From: Parasitella parasitica
Lineage: Eukaryota; Mucoromycota; Mucoromycetes; Mucorales; Mucoraceae
DNA length: 64,000 nt
Direction of reading: 5' to 3'
Assembly (NCBI GenBank): GCA_025201805.1
Contig: MU619296.1
Location: forward strand, 3,642-67,641
Part shown: positions 9,301 to 20,666 of the stretch, piece after piece
Layout of the letters: every line of letters starts with the position of its first letter
How positions within the stretch are numbered: position 1 is the stretch's first letter
Notes under the pieces: model-generated
What the model saw: only the letters and a program-made list of their open reading frames with translations
Databases searched by the model: none
What the model was told of the DNA's origin: nothing
Position numbers and translations under genes: made by a program

Positions 9301-10687
9301 GGAGGGACGCTTTGGCATACTACAAGTTATTATAACACTTGTGTTTTCTAAAAAAATTTGACCAAACCCTTGGTACCATTATTTAAGATTTATTATAAGG
9401 TGTAATTTGAGGAATCTCTTTTGAGGGCAATTGTTATTAACTTTGATTTTTAGTTTAATATATGAACCAACTTTAAATGTTATTATTCATATCAATTGGG
9501 ATTGTTGGCAAAAATGGGAGAAGGGTACGATAACAGTGGGGAGGGTGGCATTTATACGATGGTTGTAGATCGCAATGTTGTACCACATATTGGCTAAATA
9601 CCACAACTTCAGCAATTCGTAAAAACATCATTATTTTGTTACATAAGATCTTCAGTTTTTTTATTTTTTGGCGAGTGGGCCGGTAGCACTCAAGTGTGCC
9701 GTATTAGCGTAGCCAGTTTTGAAGATATAATGTGAATAAAGCCCTCACAAGAGACAAGAGGGAGAAAAGAGAAAGAAAAGGAAAATTAAAAAGGGCAAAA
9801 TGTAAAAGAAACAAGAAAGAGAAAAAAAAAAGGAAAAGTAGGAGTAAACAAGAAATCAGAGGAGCCTCTTTATAATGGATAATTAGAATTCATCACTCTG
9901 CATTTGTTGTTGACCTATCAATAAGAGAAGGTATAAACCTTGCTCATGCCCCCTTGCTCTCCTTTTTTGAATCCATTGAATAGTGCTGATCATAAATAAA
10001 GAGCAATATCAAGAGGAACCCACTTGATAAAGAAGATACTCTGACATCTCGCCTTCCTGCAGCTTGTCAATCAGTTACTGCTCAGGGTTGTCAAGGCTGG
10101 TTAAAGCATGCTGAGACGTTATGGGATAGGTGCATTGAGAATGAATTAGGCTTAAGGTTGATGTTATCCCTACATATTATTTTTTACTTTACGTAGTTCG
10201 TCCTAAATAAAAAATCATTTTGTCCTAAAGTTTATTTCGTTTGTCCCAAAAATCTCTAAAAAAAAGTTTCTCAAATTTATTTAATTAAGACTTAAATCCT
10301 GTACAGTGATCCGGTATATTCATGCATACAATACTGATGAATCTAGTCAACGTGCACGTGTGGAGCTATGTAACTACTGTGTTTTAAAATTCTAGAAATG
10401 CCCAAATGTCAGCTTAAAAAGGCAGGTTGAATGTAATTAACGCCTTTTGTTGTCTGGACCGGGAGTCGCGGTACATGTAACGGATCTTGTGTAATGTGTA
10501 AAAATAATAAAAAATCTGTCAGTTCAGTCAGGAACCCACTGTTTCTAATTGTATTTTTGTTCTAGCCTTTGATTTTTGCCCAATTACCTCGGAATACAAT
10601 GATAATTGATATATATATATATAAATATGTAAATATGCATTCAAAAGATTTGTTCTCTTTTTTTCTTTTGTATATTCATATTCAATC
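9301..10687. other. Spacer with homopurine tract
   Basis: No gene recognised. A strongly purine-rich stretch of about 110 bases runs from about 9745 to 9865 on the plus strand. Around 10043-10180 a stretch without stops could encode a short fragment (about QGCQGWLKHAETLWDRCIEN), which looks protein-like but matches no family I can name. Near 10195-10260 there are phrases such as GTCCTAAA and GTCCCAAA that resemble the ends of small DNA transposons, without a matching partner. The region just before 10687 is the AT-rich promoter of the next gene, with a TATATATATATA run. Confidence 0.5.
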
Positions 10688-11482
10688 ATGAACCGAAAAA
10701 CAAAGCGCAACTCTCCTCCCCCTCTTCGGACAACAACTGCAGCTATACTAGATCATAAATTTACGGACACTGGCTTCGCAGAATGGTCCAAGGTACTTCA
10801 ACTGATATCACCGCCTAATAAAAAGAGAAGGGCGGTCGCATTGATTGGACAATCTCGCGAGGACAGCGACGAAGACGATGAAGCAAACGATGGTGAAGAC
10901 GACGATGAAGACATTGAAGATAATGACCATAAAATTAGACTGAAAAAAGTTCAAGAGCAAAATGATACTAGCAAGCAGAAGCTGATGAAACGAAGAGCCA
11001 TGTATATACCAAATCCGCTAGAACAATGCAATGATAGCCCAAGAGATGCATGGCACAAATGGACACTCTATCGTGCAACCTGGCAAAAGCTCCGTAGAAA
11101 TTCATTGCCACTTGCGGAAGTTGTTCATTTAAGACGAATGCTTTTCAATCTACAACGAGAGAAATCCGTCCACGAGCAGATTAAGCAGCATCAGCAGCAA
11201 CAACAAAAACTACCAAAAAATCGCACTAAAAACTCACAAAATGATGATGAAGACAATATTCCATTAGGCACACTGCTTGAAAACAAAAAATTAGCAACGA
11301 CTCCCGCCAGGTCATCGTCTTCTCCACCCAACATGATGAAAAGGGCAAAACAGACAAAACAGACAAACGCATTTTATCAGCATATTGTAGTTAGCCCCCA
11401 ATCTGCTGTTTTGAATGTATTTTATCGGCAGCCATGCTATTATTACAATAATACGCAATCATTTCCTGTACATTTTATCTAA
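10688..11482 (+). CDS. Hypothetical low-complexity, probably nuclear protein
   Basis: Single open frame of 264 residues; not recognised. The N-terminus is basic (MNRKTKRN), with KKRR near residue 51. A highly acidic Asp/Glu block follows at about residues 58-83, then a charged helical region with RDAWHKWTLYRATWQKLRRN near 119-138, which may be a small conserved domain. The remainder is poly-Gln and Ser-rich. The composition suggests a nuclear protein, perhaps chromatin- or RNA-related, but this is inference. The C-terminal 30 residues are unlike the rest, so an intron near the end is possible. Confidence 0.5.
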   Translation: MNRKTKRNSPPPLRTTTAAILDHKFTDTGFAEWSKVLQLISPPNKKRRAVALIGQSREDSDEDDEANDGEDDDEDIEDNDHKIRLKKVQEQNDTSKQKLMKRRAMYIPNPLEQCNDSPRDAWHKWTLYRATWQKLRRNSLPLAEVVHLRRMLFNLQREKSVHEQIKQHQQQQQKLPKNRTKNSQNDDEDNIPLGTLLENKKLATTPARSSSSPPNMMKRAKQTKQTNAFYQHIVVSPQSAVLNVFYRQPCYYYNNTQSFPVHFI

Positions 11483-11668
11483 TAATAAAATTCATTTGTA
11501 AATACATTACAATAGTAATTTAGAGTATCCACCCTCCTTTTATAGCCAATTAACTGGCTTTTTCGTACTACATACTTTGATAATGGGGATCTTCCTCATA
11601 TAGATCAATCCACATTTTCATGTAATAGCACTTTTTTATTATTCGTGTCATTGATAATGAATAATACA

Positions 11669-12393
11669 CTAACATGATAAATTTGTATCGTTTTTGTTAG
11701 ATGGTGAAGGAGGGTGAGCGGAAGAAGATGTAGCTATTGTTTGCTGCTGTTGTTGAGATGGCGAAATGGAGTCATTATTTTCGTAAAATTGAGGTTGATT
11801 TGTCATGCCTGCATTAGGAGGAGAATACATCATGTAACCGCTGCCATTGTAATGCTGTGGTTGTAGCTGTGGCGATACAGAATTCGTTCCAGTAGCAAAC
11901 CCGCCGCCACCGCTAGGATACTGTGGGTAATGCATTGGCTGTTGTTGCATATATTGATAACCTGGTAATACACCATAACCAAAAGATGACGCATAAGGAT
12001 CCATCATAAAGCCTTGCACAACGGAAATTTATTTTTCTTGTTGCATATGTTATACAGCTGAAATATACGCTTACCTCCACTATTATAAGGCCCTCTTCTA
12101 TTGTTGTTATTGTCGTAACCTTGCTGGCTATGTATATAAATAGTAAACCATAAATATAAATTAAAATTTCATGTAAACACATACAGCTACTTTACTTGGG
12201 ATAATATTGACGATGGGGTCGAGAATCTCCTTGAACTGCTACACCTTGAGGACCTGTTACATTAGATGCTTGCATGCCTTTTGGACCTTGAGCTAAAACA
12301 TATTCAACCTATCATTATCATTGTATATAAGTTATACTTATCAGGCGTAGTGCTCTAGGTGTATGTGTTCGAGTGCTCTTTTTTTTTTCCTTT

Positions 12394-12429
<36 letters not shown>

Positions 12430-12845
12430 TTATAAATCCACTATCTTCTTTTAGATGTTGAATTTTAGTCTCCAAACCACACAGATAAGTAGATGTTGCA
12501 TTAATTTACCGACAGCAATATCTCTTTAAACCTCTTCGCCCTAGCAAAGAAGATGCATTAAATTATTTGTGCAGTAATTTTTGCCTCAACACTCTTTAAA
12601 TCTGGAACTTTTTTTTTTTACCTCTGCTAAGCTCTTGAATCCACCATTGTTATGAATTGCCGTATGGTGCACAAAAACCTCTGGAAACATGCCCAAATTA
12701 CAAAAACTCATCTTATCAGCTCAATATCACACAACATACCTTGGATATCGTTGTTGTCTTCTGTGGAATCGGGTAAAATAAATCCAAATCCTTTTATTGA
12801 ATTGAAAAACTTTACACGACCCTTATGACGAGTAGCGCTTTCCAT
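11669..12845 (-). CDS. Cold-shock-domain RNA-binding protein
   Basis: Single-stranded nucleic-acid binding protein, likely in mRNA translation or stability. Six exons (12845-12740, 12680-12622, 12540-12532, 12308-12196, 12127-12075, 12012-11669) give 227 residues. The cold-shock domain fills residues about 8-80: GRVKFFNSIKGFGFI is RNP1, VFVHHTAIHNNGGF is RNP2, then SLAEGEEVEY and GPKGMQASNVTGP. The third exon is only 9 bases (Gly-Glu-Glu); without it the domain would lack GEE between SLAE and VEY. The tail is rich in Gly, Tyr, Gln and Pro and ends in poly-Gln and Ser, a probable disordered region. The start is the first ATG before the domain. Family call is firm; exon 3 is inferred from splice sites and domain fit. 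Confidence 0.88.
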
Positions 12846-12994
12846 CTTTTTTTCAAGGGAAATATAAAAATGTGAAAAAGAAAAGCATTGTTTGTCAATT
12901 CATGATTTTTCTATTTTTGAGAATATATGTAGGGCCAATAGAATGATCCAACAAAAACCGGGTTATTATGAGTGCATGATTTTCCGTCTGAATT

Positions 12995-15446
12995 TTATTT
13001 CTTTGATAGCAATCCAAATTCAACGTGCAATGTCTCTAACCATGCATCGCGTTCTTGCTTGCTTCTGGCCTTAAACACCCAACAGGTTCCTCGGTTTCCT
13101 AGGCGATGCCCCAGCTTGAACAGTGACAGGTACTCTCGAACATTGGGCACAAACCGTCTTTTCGCTAATTGCCAGATTACAAAGATGCAGTCAGATGTCT
13201 TGTTTCCGCCAGTGATGGTTCCGTCTTTATAGAACCTTGGAGGTTCTACTTTCTCGTAGTCATATTTGTCTAGAATGCATTCATCTCCAGAATAAACATA
13301 GGCATCTTTCAAATGCAACAGTACTCGCTTTTTTTGATACAAAACCATTTCTTTGCGCTGTTGCATTTGCTCACTATTTTTCGGTTGACGTATGCAATTA
13401 AATAATGTGTTGTGGTGAGGGTTCTTTTGAAGCGTGTCAAACATAATCAGTCCATCGTAATTCTCGCTCTTGCTCAAGATGCAGTATTGTGTTTGAAATG
13501 TTTTTTTGAAATTTTGCTTTACATATAAAAAGCCAGATTGCTGTAATGTATACAGTGTTACATGATAGTACACAATAAAAGCTTCACACACTGTCACAAA
13601 CTTACTAGAATACGCCTGTTTCCATCGTATCCTCGATGATGTCGATATGAGAGCGATGAGTTCATCCAGAGGTAGTCCACTTTGATCGCATTATTTATCA
13701 GGGTTATCCATTGTAACATGATTTGAGTGTTTGGCGCCTCATAGTACAAAATGTTGTTGCCCATGTGGATTTCAAATGTGTTGGGTGTCGCATGTTGGGT
13801 GCCCTTTTGCAACATTGGCTGCACCCGAGTCACTCTATGTAGATCCAAAACTAAGTGCGCATTGACCAGTTTTGTAGGATCGGGCAAAGCAACCAAGTCT
13901 GCTGATGATGTGTACTTGAAATGTGGTGATGATTCACTACCTAACTCATAAATACGTTTCTTGTTTTCCTTGATTATCGAGAGTCTCCTCTGTTGCAGTA
14001 GCAACCCTGAGGTCGCTGAAAACCAGTTGTGATGTTTCTTTTGATCAAATTGCTCTTCCCGCCGTCTTTGATTTTCTAGGCGTTGTGCTTGTCGTTTATA
14101 ATAGTAGTAATATAACCCATCAAAGAAAAAGAGATGGTTTCCGTACAATACAACATAGAAATGAGATCTCCTGCATTTGATCTTTTGTTGGGTGTTGGTT
14201 TTAGTCCATGTCTCGTTAATTAATAAGCCGTCAAACGTAATAATCTATCCATATCATGGTCAATCAAGGCCATCACCTGTCCATTGGCCCAACTTACTCG
14301 TTTTTGCAACTTCCATTTTTCCGTTGGTTCTTCTGAAGTATGCAGTTCCAACACATGTCTCTAATAATTATTCTCGATTGTTTACAAGCAAGGTTCAATT
14401 TCAAAATGGCTCATATTTTTTTCTTACTTGTTCTATCAGTTGAGGTCCAATTAGCTCTGAATTTTCAGCAAGCCATTCAATCTGGTCACCTGAAGTCATT
14501 ACAGTTGCTTCTCGTTTGGCTGATACATTTGCTGGTCGCCAACAAAGACGGAATTCATAATTTTTCCAATCTACATTGCGTAAAAATGCATCTTTTTGTA
14601 GTAATTTTCTTATTACTGGCTTAATATCTTCAATACGAATATTGAGGAGGGTATTTTTTTTCTGTTCAAACATGTAGTCTAGGGGTAGTCGGATCTGTAT
14701 TGGGGTATCAGTCATAACGTGAATGTCAACAAACGATGGAATTGGGTTTTTACAAGCTGGTGATGCAGGTAATATATAATATATGGCCATGTACCAATCT
14801 TGCGCATCTGATATATTAGCGCTTTGAAAGTGAAATGAAATGATCGATTTGGTTTCGTAATGTACAAATTCCAGGTACCAGATACAATCCTGTGCTGAAA
14901 CTATTGATAGACGCACTCTTTTATAGGGATATGTGTTATCGAGATGAATGACATGTGCAATACGTTGTGTATGAAGAAAGGTGGTCTATGATATACACAT
15001 TTAGTCTCGACGGGTTAAAACACTTTACTACATACTGTCACGTGATATAGTTCGATTTTGTCTCGCCTCAACACTGCTTTAAACCGTCTCCATCGTAGGC
15101 GAGTTTTTCGCAATTGCAATTCACCTGTTGTTGATTTTCGCTTTGCGTACCATTGAGCTGTCCTTGTGCACAACACAAGGCCCTGTTTAACGACCGAATC
15201 GTCTTGGATGGCGTATCTAGGCTCTTCTATAACAGGCATGATGAGATCATCCTTATGAGTATCAGATGCTTTTGTTGCGGTTGTTGCAGCATCCGTTGGT
15301 GATGCTGTGAACGGTGAAAGAAACCCTGATTGCACGGTTTCGCTGGACGAATCGAGAACTTTTGAATGAGAGCTAAGCGAATCTATTGAAATGAGTGGTA
15401 TAACTGTTGAACACTCTTCTAACGTATGAAGAACTTGATCAGGCAT
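12995..15446 (-). CDS. Double PH-domain protein, Spo71-like
   Basis: Five exons (15446-15036, 14985-14428, 14360-14298, 14244-13606, 13540-12995) join in phase to 738 residues. After about 80 Ser/Thr-rich residues comes a first PH-like region (VKQGLVLCTRTAQW, LRWRRFKAVLRRDKIELYHV, DAQDWYMAIYYIL). A linker with VDIHVMTDTPIQIRLPL follows. A second PH domain starts ITFDGLLINETWTKT, RRSHFYVVLYGNHLFFFDG, with a long charged insertion and a late tryptophan (LQWITLINNA). A third PH-like stretch closes the protein (ERDAWLETLHVEF). The tandem PH plan resembles fungal Spo71, which binds phosphoinositides at the prospore membrane, but I call this only a resemblance. Likely a peripheral membrane lipid-binding protein. 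Confidence 0.72.
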
Positions 15447-16098
15447 AATGAAACAGGGGGGAAATATTTCTCATTTTTGAGAAAAGAGATTGAAAAAAGG
15501 AATAATAATGCTCATATTTATAGCAATTAAACTTTTTGAGTTTTAAACAAGTGCTTGCCTTACCTTTGGTTTTGCGATGTATTTAGTACATAACCAGCAG
15601 CGCCAAGTACGTTCAAATCTGATTAAATGGGTCTCGCCACACAAACTTGCCACAAAAAGAAAGAATACCACAATCACAAGTATAAATTAAAATTAACAAG
15701 ATCAAAAGCATTCACGGCGTCTTCTCTAGTCGCTTGATCTTCTTGCTGTTGAGATGCTTGGTGATTTTGGGCACGAATTAAGGTGGTTTCATGTTGGTTT
15801 CAACGGCAGTGTCTTGAAAACATAGGCCATACATTATTTATCATCTTTCTAATTATCTTATAAAAAAGAATTTTAATATGCTTATGCTATATCAAAGTAT
15901 CTTACATTAGAGTGTTGAGTAATGTAAGTGAATATTGTGATGTTTATATTCAAAATGATTGATAACAAGAATCCTTAAGTGATAGGGTTACTATTAGTAG
16001 GAGATGCCTCTACTTTTTTGTTTGCCACGCATTTGTGAACGTTCGGACTTGTTAGACCAAACGAAGACTGCACGAATATCTGCCAAAGGTTATATTGG

Positions 16099-16290
16099 TA
16101 CTTTCATTGATACCTATAAATTTACCAGCAGAAACTATATGAAAATTGCAAATAAAAGCTGATAGATTAAGATAAATTCCAACATAAAGCCTGTTTCATG
16201 CTTTATTAAAACGAGCATGATCTTCGCTATTTGAGTATTACTTGCTTTCCACTAGGCGATGCGTCTTTCAAAAGTTATGTGTGAAAACAG
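16099..16290 (+). repeat. Dispersed repeat, copy 1
   Basis: Shares with copies elsewhere in the window the phrases TTACCAGCAGAAACYATATG, GCATGATCTTCGCTATTTGA and CCACTAGGCGATG in the same order. No open frame and no clear terminal repeats. Confidence 0.65.
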
Positions 16291-16369
16291 TTTTCTTTTT
16301 ATAACATTTATAGATTATGAAAATACGATAATAATGTGATATCTATTATTATGATAATTTATAAAATTA

Positions 16370-16525
16370 CAAACACTGATAAGCTGCAATAAAGAGCAAA
16401 ATAAACTGATTCGTTTATACGCCATTAAAAAAGGCATGATCTTCGTTATCTGAGCATAATTTGATTTCCACTGGGCGATGTGTCAATCAAAAATTAGGTG
16501 CAAAAACATTATTTGTAGTGTACAT
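16370..16525 (+). repeat. Dispersed repeat, copy 2
   Basis: Begins near ACAAACACTGATAAGCTGCA and continues with GCATGATCTTCGTTATCTGA, CCACTGGGCGATGTG and GTGCAAAAACATTATT. It lies about 220 bases after copy 1 in the same orientation and lacks the 5' part seen in copies 1 and 4. Confidence 0.65.
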
Positions 16526-17265
16526 ACCCTAAATAAATTCAAGCATTTTGTCGTGGTAACAAGCCTTAGAAGTCGTCTCATTACTTCATCATGATTTATA
16601 CTGAATACAGATTATAAATTCAAGCGAGAGTTTGGGATGGTAACAAAAAAAAAAAAGATACAATTCACTGATATAAAGAATCTTAATTCCTAAAATATAT
16701 GTGAGAGAAAAAAGTCATATTATTATCATTTAGCATCCATATTATGTACTGTCGTGTTATATTGCTTACAGTACAACAAACTATTTCTCAAAGTTACATA
16801 TTTACCTGATGATCATTGTTCATTTCTCATCGACGTTTCATTTGAGAATTGTAAAACGCAAAAAAAACAATTATCTCTTAATCAATTTCTAGTAAGCATA
16901 ATATTTAAAGAGGATGACATTGGCTCTAAACCTGAACCCAGAAATAAAAGTATTGTTATGTGACCCCAACCAAGATGGGATCAACATATTCAAATCTTAC
17001 GTGGATTGCAAAATAAAGAATTTTAGATGTTTTCAAAAAACGTCAATTGGTCCCGGAGATTTCCACTATGTTCTAATGGCCATAATTAGATTCATCTGGT
17101 CTATTTTCATATAAATACATTAAGATTGGCACGTCTCAAAATACTATATCATGTGGAGTGTGTTTCTTGAAAGATTTGCATAAATGTACTACAAGGCTAC
17201 GTCACTCATGTTGTATAAATATGAGCTTTTCATCTGCTTCTTTTTTTTTCAACATTTGCTTAACG

Positions 17266-18700
17266 ATGGCAAAAAAGGCAACGAATTCAGTTAATATCTA
17301 ATACTCATCTAATTCCTACTTATTCTAATTTACTTTGCATAATATTAGGGACAAACTCTTGCGGACATAGCTAAAAAATACGAAGACCAGCAAGACTGGC
17401 ATAATGCTCTCAAGACGCATAGAAAGGCGGCAGGTTTGTGATTTATGTATTAAATACAATCAAAAAGTTAACCTATCCTTTTTACGGACTTAAGCTCACT
17501 ACGGACGAGCTAGTTCCAATGAATCCAATACCTTGGTAAGATATATTTCATGCTACGCCATCAAGTTACTGTCTCTCAAATTTTACCAATACGTAGGCAA
17601 GGAAAACTTTGGATGACTTGAAAAGATCACACGAGGAAAAGATTAATATTCTATCACGGAAGTTGCGCCAACCATCAGATAATGTATTTGATATGAAAAT
17701 GCTGGAAGACGAGATTTCCGCAATTCAGCAAAGAGGAACCACTGGAGATCCTTTTGCGACAATGCAGGCAATAAAAGAGGGGGAAGACGACGAAGATGGT
17801 GCTGATCCCTTTAATCGTTTCTGGGGTGTCGTAGAGCCTATGGTAAATAGGCTTACACAAACCTCATCACCACCACCATCATCACCATGGCAACAACAAC
17901 AGCCTGTATTGTATGACACATCCTTTAATGAGGCAGAAACAAATCGCATACAACATGAAATGTCTTTTATAAACGAATCATTTTTTACTGTTCCAAAAAT
18001 ATTTAATGTTAACCAAAGCAACCATACCCTATCTGCCCAGCACCAAACGACATCATTACGTGACCAAAAAAATGACCTAGAGCAAGAAAATAATGAGTTG
18101 AGATCCCAAATTTTAGATATTAAAAACGAGATACAACGCTTACAACAGGTATGTTTACATCTATTGTTATTCTTACTCGAATAACTGGTAAAATAGAAAT
18201 CTGTAGATAGTACTGCTTTGAAAAGTAGTATTATTCAATTTAAAAACGATGTCCAAAAACAAGCATTGCGTATTTTACAAACACAAGAAAGCACTGTAAT
18301 GACACGATCAGCAATGACAACTGGATCCCATTTATTAAAAAATACTCGCCATGTAGGAACGAGTACAGCAGAAATAATGAGCAGAATTAGAGAGTTGGAG
18401 CAGTCCAATAAGGTCTTGAGATCTCAAAATAGAAAGCAAGATGCATTGGCGAATAAGTATAGAGAAAGATGGGAAAAGTTAAAAGAAGGGGCAAAAAAAA
18501 GGCAACCTTCGTCTACTGAACCAGCAGTATCGCCTACTGGCATAACATTAGCACTGTTACCGTCTAGTAATAACTCGACCCTACTTGGTAACTTGGCATC
18601 AGCTAATCCGCCAATGACTACTACTTCTGAACTTGCTTCACCAACCGCTCTGCTACCAACAAGTTTGAATGAGGAAACTTCACAACAGAATTTAGATTAG
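17266..18700 (+). CDS. NRBF2/Atg38-like protein with N-terminal MIT domain
   Basis: Probable subunit of autophagy PI3-kinase complex I. Five exons (17266-17289, 17349-17433, 17495-17535, 17597-18148, 18197-18700) join in phase to 401 residues. Residues about 10-65 read as a MIT domain: TLADIAKKYEDQQDWHNAL, KTHRKAAAHYGRAS and ARKTLDDLKRSHEEK, which matches the NRBF2 helix pattern with its HxKAA motif. A long acidic linker follows, then two coiled coils (about 175-215 and 285-325: LEQENNELRSQILDIKNEI; RIRELEQSNKVLRSQNRK). A Ser/Thr/Pro-rich tail ends the protein. MIT at the front and coiled coil behind is the Atg38/NRBF2 plan. These families are poorly conserved, so other MIT proteins remain possible. 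The small early exons would be missed by simple frame finding. Confidence 0.68.
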
Positions 18701-20666
18701 TACAGTGTATCATTTCTTACAGACCATAAAGCAAAGGCAGCACATTAGGGGACTGTAATTTATGATTTCTGCTTGTAAATATTACCTGAACGACATCCCC
18801 GTGGTGAAATGTCAGCTTGCCGTCCTTAAAGTTAATAGCACAATTTCAATATGTTATGTGCTAGGCAAAAAGGTATTTAACATCAATAAAAGATACTCTC
18901 TTGTATACCTTATGAGATAATAAAAAAGAAAGAAAGAGAAAGGTGCTGTTTGATTAAGGGGTGTCTTACCCAACTTGACTTCTTGCTGTCAGACGCAAGT
19001 CAATTCTCTCAATTGTAGTACTGTTGGGATAGCAGATAAAGCCGTCGATATATCATATAAGCTACGCAGAAAGTAGAAAGAGCGCATCTTAATCATCAAA
19101 AATAGTAATGGCGCAACAAATTCGATTTTGTATACATCAAAGTCGAAGCCTGATCTTAAATAATTAGCTGATTGCTCTTTGCAATACTGGCACATAATTT
19201 TACCTTGCCCAATGACTTCGTATACAATGAGTTTATCATATTTATTCGTGATCAGTCGATTTAGCAGCAGCTGTAGTCTTCTTTCACAACTGAGCAAAGA
19301 CACTTGTTTTCACAGACCAAGAAATCGTACGTTTGGGAGCCAATTTTGGCAGAAAACTTAACTGTCTAGCGTCAGTCTATTATTTCCGAGTAAATACGTG
19401 AAGTGTCTTCACAACGCAAGTATTATGAGTTTGTATCCTATAAATATTGTTATCTCTACCCACCCTTTTTCAAAGTTCTGCCTATAGGGAATATTACATT
19501 CTAATAAGCAATGATTCATTTCTTTGATATACGCTTTCAGCGTGATTATGATTGCTCAATCTATCATGGAGAAATTCGAATTACTATTATTGATTGGAAA
19601 TCGAAAAAAAATTGATACTTACACATTATTTATAACTTTAGCCACATGATTCTTATTACCCTTCATCATGTGTTTCAAAATTACACTCGTAGCCTTTCTT
19701 TACAGCCGACACTGACATTATATTAATATAGTAAATTAACTAAGGAAACATGCCTACTTGAGCATACCTCATTGAAGCACTTATTTCGATCGAGGAGCAA
19801 AACATGAGCTCCACAAGCAATCTGGTTATGTCTTGATATAAATCAATAGTCAAGATGCTGTAAGATATGAACTCAAAAGCTATTTTTACATAGCTTCTTG
19901 ATATGGTTGATATAAATGCCACTAATCATGACCATCACCTTTTCGCAACGTAAGGGCATAATTTACAATCTCTAACATTTTTGCAAAGTAATAAGCGATA
20001 GAGATACAATCTTCAGCTAAAATCTTTTACTTTGCATCATTCTGTAACATATCCGAGTCTCATGCACCTCTGACCATTTTACAGATTTTGCTCTGTCTGG
20101 TTTGATACGCTATTTTTTTTTTTTTACAGATTTGACCATCCGATAACGAACTCCTGGCAAAGCTGTGTGCTAGAAAAGTCTAAATAAGGAGCTAGGGCTG
20201 GTCAAGGAAGAACTATAACTAAAGCAACCTTCGTAAAGATTACTGGTCTACAACCGCCCTTGAAAAGTGCAATTAGACAAAAAACATGCATGCACTTTGT
20301 AGATATCATCCAAATCTATCTGAAGCAGCTTAGATCAGTTGATGTGCCGTACAGAGGATCACTTAAAGAACCTTAAGCAGTAGGGCAGACGCAGGATGTA
20401 TGATTAAGATTTACATTGGTCTTTGTTTCATACAAAAACTCTAGACAAGTAGTATTGGGATCATTTTGAGAATGTATGTACATTTGAAAGTTAGCAGGAG
20501 AATAACAGATTGGCAATGCAGGTTCCAATTACTTTGCTGCTCACCAACAATGTTACTGCCAAGCGTCGAAGCTCTCAGGTTACACGCGATATACAGAACT
20601 ATATCTATAAAAGAGACTCAATTCAGACTGCTTCGTTTTTGGTATTATACTATCCTTCACCAAATC
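18701..20666. other. Gene-poor AT-rich spacer
   Basis: Nothing I can support. A minus-strand open frame at 18989-19303 (104 codons) has no start context, no domain and looks like chance. The 120 bases before 20667 hold a longer upstream frame in phase with the next gene, but its residues look non-coding. Confidence 0.5.

Larger units (their letters stand above)
15447..17265. other. AT-rich spacer with dispersed repeats
   Basis: No supported gene. Open frames near 16750-17110 are short, overlap in different frames and lack any domain. The spacer holds two diverged copies of a dispersed repeat (about 16099-16290 and 16370-16525) described separately. The last 60 bases before 17266 are the pyrimidine-rich leader of the next gene. 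Confidence 0.6.

Noticed and set aside
18989-19303. Open frame of 104 codons on the minus strand
   Set aside because: No domain, odd composition and no splice or promoter context.
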